From Silene conica (lineage: Eukaryota; Streptophyta; Magnoliopsida; Caryophyllales; Caryophyllaceae), in assembly GCA_029255685.2 (NCBI GenBank), contig CM055320.2:13378614-13442613 (forward strand): a DNA stretch of 64,000 bases. The letters are read 5' to 3'. Shown piece after piece: positions 1 through 11,152 of this stretch (its first letter is position 1; each line of letters opens with the position of its first letter). The position numbers and the translations under genes are program-made. Under the pieces are notes generated by a model that was not told the origin of the DNA, did no database searches, and saw only the letters and a list, made by a program, of their open reading frames with translations.

Positions 1-575
1 TCAGATATTGTTCTGATATAAAGCCCAGGGTGGTTCTGCAGACCAGCCTGGTGTCTTATCAGCTATTGAGCTGGTGTTCGGTGACGACCGATTATAGTCT
101 GCCGGGAGGTTCGGTATGGCTTGGTGCAAGGGTATGAGTTTGAGATTGAGAATTGAGATTGAGATTGAGATCGAGCATATCATTGCATTTGCATATCATA
201 ATTGTTGCATTATAATTATTGTGTTACCCTACTCAACCGCGAGGTTGACAGTGTATTCGTGTACACCTACGATGATCCGAAATGAGGAGTAGATTCTGCA
301 GGTCAGAGAGAGATGATCTAGGAGCTGGGGCAGGAATGTGAGATGCGTACTTTGGACCGACTTAGAATTATATCACATCTAGAGAAGTCATCAGTTGTAT
401 CTTCTTTTCTGTTATGTAGTAACTGTAGTAACCAAGTTTAAATTTTATCAGTTTTTATTAAGTACTTTGGTTGTTTGACTTTGTTATTCACTATCTCGGA
501 CATTCCGAGATGGTAACAACTCTATTTATTTGAGAATGTCTTGCTAAAGGCTCTTAAATAAATGGGGGTGTTACA
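1..575 (+). mobile_element. LARD-A 5' LTR, 3' part only (left end outside window)
   Basis: This stretch aligns without gaps to 5894-6468, with about eight mismatches by eye over 575 bases, so it is the tail of the 5' LTR of the same element. It ends in GGGGGTGTTACA and is followed by a primer binding site at 579-590. It contains a GAGATT microsatellite (about 138-170), a TCAACC-GCGA-GGTTGA hairpin near 234, and an ATCTCGG-ACATT-CCGAGAT hairpin near 503. No coding sequence is seen. The open frame on the minus strand here recurs at 5894-6076 only because the LTRs are duplicates. Confidence 0.9.
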
Positions 576-578
576 AAG

Positions 579-590
579 TGGTATCAGAGC
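579..590 (+). other. LARD-A primer binding site (initiator tRNA-Met)
   Basis: TGGTATCAGAGC lies three bases after the LTR end. It is the standard complement of the 3' end of plant initiator tRNA-Met used by many LTR retrotransposons. The same site follows the Gypsy-2 and Copia-2 LTRs and, on the minus strand, the Array-M LTRs. Confidence 0.9.
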
Positions 591-656
591 GAACGATCCT
601 CAGGCCTAAACTAAATGAATAATAATGAACGTAGAAAGAGTCTAATAAAATGAACC

Positions 657-745
657 CCAGGTTAGTAACTGTTAGGAGCCCCCAGGATTGGGATGAGTTA
701 GGGGCCCCCTCAAACCAAGCCATTGGCCCTTTCAGTCTAACCTGG
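657..745 (+). other. LARD-A leader double stem-loop
   Basis: The left arm (657-671, CCAGGTTAG then TA then ACTG) pairs with the right arm (733-745, CAGTCTAACCTGG) in 13 base pairs with a two-base bulge. Inside it, GGGGCC (701-706) can pair with GGCCCT (725-730). The same nested arrangement with different stem bases occurs in Gypsy-1 and Gypsy-2. A role in packaging or dimerisation is inference from position and conservation. Confidence 0.6.
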
Positions 746-2913
746 AAACCCGCGAGTGATGCAGAGAGTGGGTAGTAATGAAATAAAGGAACGGACCTAG
801 TTATATTGTACTAACAGTTTGCAGGAGCAGAATGAGGTAAGTAATGATGTGATACATGGTTAATGATGTGCGATGAAAGAATATGGTTGATAATCTGTAT
901 TGTGACTCATAAGATTGATATTGACTATGATTGAGATGCGTATTATTCCAAGTGTTGAGAACATGGGAATGAGTATATGAGTTTGAAATGTGAGTTTGAC
1001 TTGTATGGTGATATGCATGCAGTTATATGATCCCTGAACCCTTAGGTAGATATATAGTATAATGATATGGGTAATGAGTTGATGAAAAGCAGCATCTTAG
1101 TGATTTTTTTTACGATATATTTTCGTCCTTAAATAAGTTGTTATTGTTATGATGGTAGAAACTAATGCATTGCCTATACATGTATGATTATTGACTTATT
1201 TGGTTGATTTTACTTTTGGTTTTCCAATCTTTATTGTTTTCTAGATGGCAATTACCTGTTAATATGGTGCAATGTGATTTCCATGCTTCAAATGATATTT
1301 CAACATGTTTAAAGGAGGAATGATTTTGTTTCGATGTGGTCATGTGAAGTAATCTTAAAGGAACTAAGACTTTAATAAATTTCCAGAATATTACCTTGTT
1401 TGTACGGGCTGCCATTTTAATGTGTTCTTTATATGAATATGAAAATTTTATGTATGATAACATTCTGAGTTAGCTTCCCAATGCTTTTGGTTTCATGTTA
1501 ATACGAATTATACCTTACGAGAAATAAATATTTTAGTCGACAGTCGTTAGATTGTTACTGCACATTTCTGTTTTGACCCATGCTTTTGTAAAAAAAAAAA
1601 AAATTTAAAACGTGGTTATTGTTTATGTATAATCCCAACTCCACTGTTTAGAATATTCATTCACGTTCTCAAAATGATAAGCCACGGAAAATCTTAGCGG
1701 GCAGTTATTTAATAGTAATTTTTGCAAGTTGCTCAATTTTCTGTTTAATTGCTGGAAAATTTTACTCAGACCAACTGAGTTGTGAAATTTTTTTTTTTTA
1801 AAAAAAAAATAATTTCCTTAATAGATTGAATTGATTTTTTTTCCTGTGATTAGTTAATTCCTTATATTTTCTAAAAACTATAATAGCTTGTAAAATAGCT
1901 AAACGGTTATTTAATTGTGATTTTGAAAGATACTGTGTGATGTGTGATGGTTGAAATGTGAAAGTTTGAAATATGAAAGTTTAATCAGGTTTGAATTCAG
2001 TAATGTAAACCATGTACTATCCTGTTATAGCGTTAGCAGTATGTACGATAGACATATAATATGAATATAAAAGTTATTATATGATAATATAACCTTGTTA
2101 TTTCGTTGAGTTTTATATAAAGTAGTTTCAACTATACAGACGTTATTACTTTCTATTGCTATGATCTCAAAATAATTATGTGGTGTCCATAAGTAATGTT
2201 AAAATAATGTTCATCAGGGAAGAGTCTGGACACGTGGTAGAAGAAATTAACTGGTAAATTTATTAGCATGATATCGCAATCAAATTGTTATAATTAATTG
2301 TGATTATTTGAACAATGTGAATTCTATTGGTGATCTTTCATATATATCAATGGTATATCTTTGTCTATTCCCTTGCAACAATAGCCCCTATACCTTCTCC
2401 ATGTAAATTGTTATGCCTCTAAGTGATTTGCATAATGCTAAGTTTAAAATCTGATCGCAATCTATTGAATTAATAATTGGTTTAACTTCTTTATACCTAG
2501 AAATGTTAAGTTGTTTTGCTAGTTTAAAATTGGTGTATATCTCGGGAAATAAGTCAATGCTCCATGTTAATTACATTAGTTAAGATTTGTCTTATGTCTT
2601 TTCTAAGAAATGATTTTTTTTCCTCTATAATATGATTATGATCATGAAATGTTTTAATTTGTCAATTATGCACTATGAGTTAGCTGATTGTCTACATTTA
2701 TGTAAAGGTGTTAAAATTTTTGTCAGAATTTCCAAAAGTATATAAGTGTTAGTTACTTTGATTCTATTGCGTAGCATGAAATTGACATGTATGTGGTGTT
2801 GCTTTAAAAGTTGGATGCTAGTTGACAGTATAGAGTAATTACCTTATCAAATGATTTGTGATTGTTGATTGAGTGATCTTCTTGAACTTTGGATGACGAA
2901 ATTATAATGAGGT

Positions 2914-3258
2914 TACAAGGACGTAACCATGTCTTAAGGAGGATAGGATTGTAAAATCTTGATGAATTGCGATCTGGTTAATTGATATTTTATGATTGGT
3001 TGATTGAGGTTTACCATACATGGAGTCTCCTGTTTGATTGCTATGTTTCGATCAATGTCATGGTCCTTTAAGTGTTATGTACTTCTGTCGTATGTTAAAC
3101 TTTGAGGAAAAAGTTTCTTAAGGGGGATAGAATGTAACACTTCGCGTTTTAGAGCTTATATATATGTAGTACTTGTGTTTGTCTTATGCTGTGGGGTGTT
3201 TTGTTATCGTTGCGGGGTGGCGAACTTCGGGACGAAGTTCATTTTAAGGAGGGAAGAC
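2914..3258 (+). promoter_or_regulatory. LARD-A 3' cis region: hairpins and two polypurine tracts
   Basis: GGTTAC/GTAACC pair around a six-base loop at 2914-2931. A first purine tract (3120-3131) is followed by TGTAACAC, which resembles an LTR start. A perfect 7-bp hairpin, GAACTTC-GGGAC-GAAGTTC, lies at 3222-3240. The final purine tract (about 3246-3257) immediately precedes the 3' LTR and is the expected plus-strand primer. Both Gypsy elements have the same order of features. Confidence 0.75.
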
Positions 3259-6200
3259 TGTAATACCCCGTAATTTTAGTCTCGGTCAACGGCAGTCAAC
3301 CCATGTTTATACAAGTATTTCAAATGGAATGTTTATAAAATATTTTACGTAAACTATTATTATTTTATAAATCGTATTTCTACGATTACTTCGTATTTCA
3401 TAATCATTTTATATTTAACGATTATTTCATAAAATGACATTTCATTCTTTTTCTTTAATTTTGATAATATAATTATAATTAAATATATTTCATATTTATA
3501 TTTATTTCTCAATTATACTTGTTTTATTATTTAAGTCATAATTATATTTAAACCCTAATTTTTATATATTTTATGTTAGTTCTAATAAAATTATATTCTC
3601 ATAATTAATTAATTTAATTAGTATAAAAAAAAAACTATACGTACTCGTTTCTTTTAAATTACGGGTTGAGAGCGGGATATAGCCTTGAGATGAGTGATGG
3701 GCCGAGTAAGAAAAACGATGGGTTGTTTACCTATGCTACACTACTAGACATACCCTAACCATAAACCCTACCTCATATACCACATCGACAAACCTTATTG
3801 TTTTTCATCGACAAACATAAACCTATGGCATGACATACCACTCTTGTGCCTCCCAACTCCGACCTAGCACACAAAAAAGATAAAACCCTAATTCCGCTTT
3901 AGAGAGGCGTGAGCCTGAGAAGGGACGAGACATCATCATCATCATCGTAGTAAGTTTATACTTTCTTTCGTTTTAGTACGTATTATATCATCGTCGCATT
4001 TGTGTAGATTGATTTTATCAACGTTGCTATGTTCCTATTGCTTTCAATTGCTTTTTGGTTAGATGATCTGGTGCGAGTTATGGGTAATGGTTATAGTACG
4101 TTTTTAGGGTCTGTTGGTGGGTGTGGGGTGGTGCGTGGTGGCTGGAACACCACCAGAAGGAGTCGCGAATAAGAGCAAAAACATGGGAAAGGAAAGCAGA
4201 GGGTCATGAGATGCGTGGGTTTGAGGGGTTGTGTCGAGGGTTAGAGTCGTGTCGAGGGTTGATGATTACCACCAGGGGAGTTGTGGGAGGAGAGAGAAGT
4301 CGTGGGCGGTGCTAGGTGGAGGTTAGGGTGGTAGTGTTGGTGGCAGGAGAGCGGTTTGCAGGGAAGGAAACCGGTTATGGTGGAGTAGTTGCAGGAAACC
4401 GAGATGGGGCAGGGGTTTTGGTGGCAGTTTTTGTGGCGATAGGAGGGACACTAGGGCGAAAGGTTACCCACTCTGGAACCACCGTATGTCAATGGTGACA
4501 ACGGTGGTGGCCAGAGGCGGTGAGGGACGTGGTGGAGAGAGAGTGGTGCGTGAGAAGAGAAGGGATTAGAAGTAGTTGCTGAAAGCGAAAAATGGCGTGT
4601 ACGTGTGCAGCCTGTTTTGGGTTGTACGCGGTGGTTGTATGGCGGCTTTAGGGGGTAATTCATATAAGGTATAGGTTGTCGGTAGTGCAAGGAGGGTGAA
4701 GGGACCTTTCACGGTGGTCATAGGTGGCTGGGCTGGTGGCTAGCAGGTGGTAAAAAGGGGCGATGTGAGTATGCTTGTATGTTTCTGTTTGGTTTGTTTA
4801 GGCTGTTTGGTCTGTTTGTATGTATGGGTCCGTTATTATTTTAGTATGGGTCTGCCTATTCTTTTAGTATGGGCCTATTTCTTATTTTTGTATGGGTTGT
4901 TTGTGTTGTAAGTAGTATATTATTTTTATTATTATTATTATTATTATTGTTATTATTATTATTATTATTATTATGTATTGTTATTATTATTATTATTATT
5001 ATGTATTGTTATGCATTATTATTCTTTAATAAAAATTTATGGGTGTGTGATTTTATTAGTGTTGTGATTTTATAATTTTAAGATAATTATGTTATTGATA
5101 TTATTATTAATGTTAGGTATGTTTTGACGATTGTTATGATAAATATTGTTGCTATTGTTATTATTAGTAATAGTATGTTTATTATTATTAACAATATTGC
5201 TCATTCTTTAATTATTAAAGTTGTTAAGTGAATTTTATTATACAAGAATGTGACGGTTATCGATAGTCGACTATATTTTCAATGTCCGTTTATTTAATTA
5301 AAGTTGGTTATAAATGTAATAAGGACGAGTTGTTAAGTTGATTGAAGTAGTCGTATTTAAATACGGTCTCGTTGTGCGTAATATATTATTTAATTAGTTA
5401 ATTTGATTAATTGATATATTATATTTGTTTATGTCATTACATTAGTTAATAATTATGTATTTTATAATCGTTGTGTCGTGATTGCTTATTTAATTAAGTT
5501 CATGAATAAGTTAAGTAGACGAGAGTACAAATAGTTATTGGAATGATTAGTGATTGTATATCTCTGCTAATTGTTAGGTGACGGTATTGAAGTGGCATAA
5601 TTCGGTTTACTTGTTGGCTTGTTGTTGGATTACATTGCTATCCAGGTAGGATACACTGACACTATACTTTATGAAGTGATATGAATGGATGTTTACGCTG
5701 TGATATATTATGAAAGGATGTTGCCTTGTATGTGATGGATGCAAGCATGAATTATTTAAGAATGATATTGGTTGGATTGATTGTGGATTATTGGCAATGG
5801 CATGAGTATTTCTGTATTTGATAGCATGATTAAATAATTATATTGTGGCATTCATGAGCATAGCATATGCATTGGTTACTGAGAAAGTTATGGTCAGATA
5901 TTGTTCTGATATAAAGCCCAGGGTGGTTCTACAGACCAGCCTGGTGTCTTTTCAGCTATTGAGCTGGTGTTCGGTGACGACCGATTATAGTCTGCCGGGA
6001 GGTTCGGTATGGCTTGGTGCAAGGGTATGAGTTTGAGATTGAGAATTGAGATTGAGATTGAGCTCGAGCATATCATTGCATTTGCATATCATAATTGTTG
6101 CATTATAATTATTGTGTTACCCTACTCAACCGCGAGGTTGACAGTGTATTCGTGTACACCTACGATGATCCGAAATGAGGAGTAGATTCTGCAGGTCAGA

Positions 6201-6468
6201 GCGAGATGATCTAGGAGCTGGGGCAGGAATGTGAGATGCGTATTTTGGACCGACTTAGAATTATATCACATCTAGAGAAGTCATCAGTTGTATCTTCTTT
6301 TCTGTTATGTAGTAACTGTAATAACCAAGTTTAAATTTTATCAGTTTTTATTAAGTACTTTGGTTGTTTGACTTTGTTATTCACTACCTCGGACATTCCG
6401 AGATGGTAACAGCTCTATTTATTTGAGAATGTCTTGCTAAAGGCTCTTAAATAAATGGGGGTGTTACA
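3259..6468 (+). mobile_element. LARD-A 3' LTR (3210 bp)
   Basis: It begins TGTAATACCCCG directly after the purine tract and ends GGGGGTGTTACA. The five bases after it (TAGTA, 6469-6473) are the likely right copy of the target duplication; the left copy is outside the window. At 3.2 kb it is longer than the 2.1-kb LTRs of the related Gypsy elements, but it shares their last several hundred bases in outline, including the TCAACC...GGTTGA and CTCGG...CCGAG hairpins. A GC-rich non-coding patch spans about 4080-4750, a TTA microsatellite about 4916-5002, and a 14-bp palindrome 5352-5365. Short open frames here carry no recognisable protein. Confidence 0.88.
4916..5002. repeat. (TTA)n microsatellite in LARD-A LTR
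   Basis: A near-continuous run of TTA/ATT triplets with a few G interruptions. Similar TTA-rich tracts occur at the equivalent place in the Gypsy LTRs (about 15590, 23042, 45545 and 52968). Confidence 0.9.
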
Positions 6469-7415
6469 TAGTATGGCCTTAGTTAATCAGTAATTCCCGT
6501 ATTGTAAGGGGTTATTGATTTGGATAATGTAATTAATGTGATCTCGTATCACTTTATTTATTGTTTCATTCTATTTTATAATGTATAAAGTAGATAGACA
6601 ATTTGTAATTATTGTAATTCCGGAGTTTCCCGAAGGCCGTGCATCCTTGGAAGGAGTCTCGATCAAGACGGTGTCCCTCAAGTGGTGTGCCATGAAGTCC
6701 TAGGGACCATTGGAGTTGGTTTTCGAATTGTAATTTTACTTTGCAATTTTTCTATTTTAGGAAAGGCCATACTAGGAATTTATTTATTTCGCTTTTGCAT
6801 ATGTTTAATATGTTGCATGCATTGCCAAATCGCAATTAACATGACATGCATATCGACTTTTGAGTCATCATTCGTGTCAATCCATTTATCGACGATTCAC
6901 CGACTTAGTTCGCTTAAAAGGAGATAGATAATAATTGACAAGATCTCTTACATATTCAATATTGAGACTTAGCCTTACCAAAAGAAAAGAACCCATGAAT
7001 CCCTTCTTCACAAGGAAGTGAGCTCGGCTACACCGGGGTGCTAAACTTGTTACGTTGGGTAAGTGGGGTAATATGATTACACTCTTGAAATTTGGTCGAT
7101 CTCAACGAAGGTATTCGTAACCGTAGTTGCAATAAGTTCGGGCGAAAGATAAGAATTAATGTAATTTTATCGACCGGGAGTTCTAATGTAGAATCGATTA
7201 AAGGTTAATCCACCGAATTATATTAACAAGCGAGGATGAATCGGCTACACCGTGCCCAAGTTAGTATGGATTTGGGTCTCGGGATCATTTAATTACTTAA
7301 TTGAGTAAGAGATCATTAAGTAGATGCTTAACTTGTTTAAAAATGTTTAACAAGTATATAAAATGATAAACGTTATTTATTTCCTTCATTTCCGTTTTGT
7401 AGTTACTTAACCGCA
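6469..7415 (+). mobile_element. Copia-1 5' leader (LTR-to-gag region)
   Basis: This non-coding stretch begins right after LARD-A and runs to the first Copia-1 gag frame. It does not match the Copia-1 3' LTR at 24445-25606, so the 5' LTR is presumed to lie left of LARD-A, outside the window, or to be lost. No host gene is visible. Assignment to Copia-1 rests on position and on the continuous transition into the gag frame. Confidence 0.55.
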
Positions 7416-8044
7416 ATGGACTCATTCAACCCTATCACTATTGATTCTTGTCACAATGTTTTTGACGAAATTTGCAACCATAACAACCTTGATACTACTA
7501 GAGAAATACATTTCGGAACGGGTCCGGATGACAATGTTAACTTCATCACTTCTCTCCCACCTCCCAAAGGCCCATTGCTTGACACGACTTATATTGATGA
7601 GCTAAACAAGGAAATGGATGCTTTATATCTAAAAGAAAGAGCATATGATAAAGCTAGTGGGAGTTCTAGCAAGAACGGTCTTGCAAAGATAAGAAAGAAG
7701 GGAAGAAAGTTACAAAAGGGTTGATGCCACTATTGTAGTGTCATGAGCCATTGGAGGGGGAATTGTCCAAAATATTTACGGCATATTCAAGAGGGTCTTG
7801 TTATTCCGTTAGGTAATTCTCCATATGAAATTTTTGTTATTGACATAAATTATGCTTCCAACTCAACATGGGTATTAGATACTGGTTGTGGTTCACACCT
7901 TTGTAATCGTTTACAGGGTATAAGAGAAGTGGAGAAGCTCGACAAGGGTGATGTGGATCTCCGACTTGGAAATGGAGCTCGGGTAGCGGCCACTTCAAAG
8001 GGGATTTGCACTCTCACCTTATCAAGTGGATATGAGTTACATTT
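7416..8044 (+). pseudogene. Copia-1 gag-protease fragment, broken
   Basis: A single frame is interrupted by an in-frame TGA at 7722-7724. The upstream part (from ATG 7416, 102 codons) is Lys-rich at its end and seems to lack the usual gag core, so gag looks internally shortened. After the stop the frame shows a CX2CX4HX4C zinc knuckle beginning CHYC (about 7725-7766), then an aspartic protease motif WVLDTG (about 7868-7885). The frame is then cut by the CACTA element at 8045 and resumes at 11153. In copia elements these parts provide the particle protein and the enzyme that cleaves the polyprotein; this copy cannot make either intact. Confidence 0.85.
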
Positions 8045-11000
8045 CACTACTACAATTAAGCACTTGGGCCACGATTAAGTTCGTGACGCAAGTACTAATT
8101 TCCCGTGCCTAAAACTCTTTGTCACGGAAATACCTTCCGTGACCCAAGTGGCGTGGCTAACAGATAGCCACGGGAAAAACAAGAACGTGGCTAAAATTAT
8201 ATTTTTAGCCACAGATTCTCATGTGGCTAATAATTCCCGTGACCAAAAATTAATTCTCCTGGCCAAAATTATTCCCATGGCAAACAAAAAAATAAAAAAT
8301 AAATAAATAAAATGTAATATATTAATTTTTACTTATAATGAAAATATTTGCACATATAGAATATTCTCGCCGCGGGCTCTCTCACGAAGAGGTAGACGGC
8401 TTGCCAAAGAGTTGCTCCACTCCCATGGGTAGGAAAAGAAACCCCTGACCTCAGGGTTAAGGGATGAGGTGAGCAACCACCACACTACCAAACACATTTG
8501 GTTACATATGAAATTTTGTCAAGCTTTAATCCTTGCTTGGTTAGTTATCTCAACTCGTTACTTACAATCACAAGTCATTCATTTTTGCGAATCGTATATC
8601 CTCCCCAGGAGGTCACTCATCCCAAGACTACTCTCACCTGAGCACGCTTAACTGTAGAGTTCTTATGATGAGCTACCGAAAATAAAACTTAAGCTTGTTG
8701 ATATAATTAATACTTTGAAACCTTTTTAAATTATATTCCTTTTTTTCTAAATTACCTTCACTATTATTTTTGCGAAAAAATATTAAATGATTCACATATT
8801 TTTGCGAAAAAAATATTATTTTTCTCAAATTACTCGAGTTTTCAATGTTGACCTCCCGACTAATGATGCTCGGGTCATTTTTTGCCCGAGTCAACAAAAC
8901 CATTTTCTCCAAACTATTTAATCACATCTTCCTTATATTTTTTTCCCTAATATATATATTTTTATTTTTTTTCATTTGTCTGCATTTTTATTTTATTTTT
9001 CTTTTATCCATTTTTTTCATATATTTTTCCACACAAATTCTATTTGTAAGATCGTCGTATTTGTAACGAAAAAAATTTAATCACTTTTTACTAAATAATG
9101 ATCACTTTTGAATAATGATTACATATGGGTATCAATGACCGAGTTTTATTACTAAAATAAATGACCAAGACATTATTAACTCGAAAATAATCAGTTTTTG
9201 CCAAAAAACACAGAAAATATCGTATAAATTTTTGTTTTCTCTAAATTGATTTATTTTCATTATTCTTTTTTTTTTTGGTAAAAGGTAAGAAATAAATATA
9301 TCAAAAACAAATGTACATATGGGACTACATCTAATACATGGTATTCATAAACAATCTAAAATTGCTCTATGAAAACCCTTGTAGTCTTTCGTTCAAAACG
9401 ATCTCATCCAATTTCACGCATTCCTGCTAGTGCTCATTGCCGCAACACTTAGCCCGTATGCAAAATCTACAGGCTGCTTACTCTTAAATTGACACGCATG
9501 AAGTGGGACATATACCCATTAGCATCTCCAAATTTTCATTATTCTTGATATTTCTTTTTGTCAACAAAATTTCACATTATTTACACATGTAAATTTATTA
9601 TTTTAATTTCCATTTTACTTTTCGGTGTGATACGCTCATTTTCAATAATTAAATTTTTTTTCTATATTGATTTTTTTATATCGGTTATTTTATCAATATG
9701 TTTTTTTTCCATTTTATTTAATCATATTTTAAATCCAATTATCTTTTCTTTTTTTTCTCCTTAAAAACTTCCCCAATTTTTTCCAATTTAACATCTCGAA
9801 TTCAAGTTCTTGTAGAAATATTTTATAAATAAAGTTGTAAATCAATTTTCTAATGAAAAGCTTATTCAACAATATATTAGTTTTAGACTTCTCAATGATA
9901 AGTGTTAATAAGTTAATTATTTAATTAGACATATTTTCTCTTTAAATGTGATGCGTCTCTAAATAATGTTATTCAATATTATAAATTTAACAAAAAAAGA
10001 ATTATAAATATATATTTTCCATGGGTGTGACATTTTTCGTGGCAAAAATTATTATTAGCCACGACTGTAACCTAAATTGTGGCGCAATTGACTTTTTGCC
10101 ACGGGAAATTTTTCCCGTGGCATAAAATTTTTATAAAATAGTGAATAAAATTTTTCCCGTGGCTAAACAAAATTTAACCACGAATTATAAATTCTCGTGG
10201 CATAAATCGTGGCGCAAGTGTCAATTTGTTGTAGTGCTTTTTGTCGGACCTGTTGCGCAATTTAATAAATTGAGTAACTGAGTAAGTAGCTTTGAAATTA
10301 CAAAATTGTCATTACATAATTAAACTTATACTTAAAGTAAAAGCAGCATTCAATGAAAATAAAGCAAAATAAATTGTTAAACAACAATCATTTATTCATA
10401 TAATCATATTCATTTTCAAGTCAATAGTGTTAATAAGAATAATCATAATAAATTGCACAAATTCTCACTTGTGACAGACTAAATCCAATAATAAGAATAA
10501 TCATAATAAGATCATTTACGTCAATAGTGAAGAACATTAAGTATGAATATTGTTCACATCTCGCAATAATACGGCGCAATCATCTTGATGTCACAGTACA
10601 CACCATGTTGCACTAATAATTTTGTCCTATTATTTGTTATCATATCAAAAATATTAGTCACGGTAAAAATTCAGTGCGTAGCTAAGAGCAATAATTAGTC
10701 ACGGGTAATTTACTTGTGACAATAAATCACAATTAGCCACGGTAAGAATTCAGTGTGTGGCTAAGAGCAATACAGTCACGGATAATTTAGCTGTGACAAT
10801 AAATCATAATTAGCCACGTTAAGAATTCAGTGTGGCTAAGTACACTAATTAGTCGCGGTTAACTTACATGTGACACTAAATCATAATTAGCCACGACATT
10901 GTGGCTAAAAATAATTATTAGCCACGTTTGTGACTTGATGCGTGACTAAACGCATTTGTTAGCCACGGTCATGGCTTATTTCGTGACTAAAGACAATTAT

Positions 11001-11152
11001 TTGTCACGGATATATTTTCCCGTGACATAAATTTTTTTACCAATTAATTTTGAAGGAATGGGACTTTTTTTCCCGTGACTAAGCAAATTTAGGTCACGAA
11101 TTATGAATTCCCGTGACATAAATCATGGCGCAAGTGCCATTTTGTTGTAGTG
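8045..11152. mobile_element. Non-autonomous CACTA transposon in Copia-1
   Basis: The element begins CACTACTACAA and ends in TTGTTGTAGTG, giving CACTA...TAGTG termini, and is flanked by TTT on both sides (8042-8044 and 11153-11155), the 3-bp duplication typical of this superfamily. Both ends are dense with repeats built on GTGGCTAA, CCACGG and CGTGAC in both orientations, as expected for the subterminal repeats bound by CACTA transposases. No transposase frame is present in the 3.1 kb, so it would depend on a transposase supplied in trans. The interior is AT-rich and holds a LINE fragment. Confidence 0.88.
9253..9546 (-). mobile_element. 5'-truncated LINE fragment with 15-bp duplication
   Basis: A 264-bp insert (9268-9531) is bounded by perfect 15-bp direct repeats (ATTTTCATTATTCTT at 9253-9267 and 9532-9546). 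On the plus strand it opens with a T-run and GGTAAAAGGTAAG, so on the minus strand it ends in CTTACCTTTTACC plus poly(A), a common plant LINE 3' end. Length, tail and long target duplication fit target-primed reverse transcription with severe 5' truncation. A SINE is the alternative, but no tRNA-like A/B boxes were recognised. Confidence 0.7.

Larger units (their letters stand above)
576..3258 (+). mobile_element. LARD-A internal region, non-coding
   Basis: The 2.7-kb interior between the primer site and the 3' LTR has no credible coding frame; the longest frames are short and AT-biased. The first ~200 bases resemble the leaders of Gypsy-1 (16671 on) and Gypsy-2 (46600 on): both begin with a GAACGATCCTCAGGCCTAA block, later carry ACTGTTAGGAGC, and then a GGGGCC...CATTGGCCCT block. 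The last ~140 bases resemble their 3' UTRs. The ~2.2 kb between is AT-rich and unrecognised. Long LTRs with a non-coding interior and retained cis signals fit the LARD class, which depends on proteins from autonomous relatives. Confidence 0.85.

Noticed and set aside
4869-5075. Leu/Ile-rich membrane-like frame
   Set aside because: It is translation of a TTA microsatellite within the LARD-A LTR.
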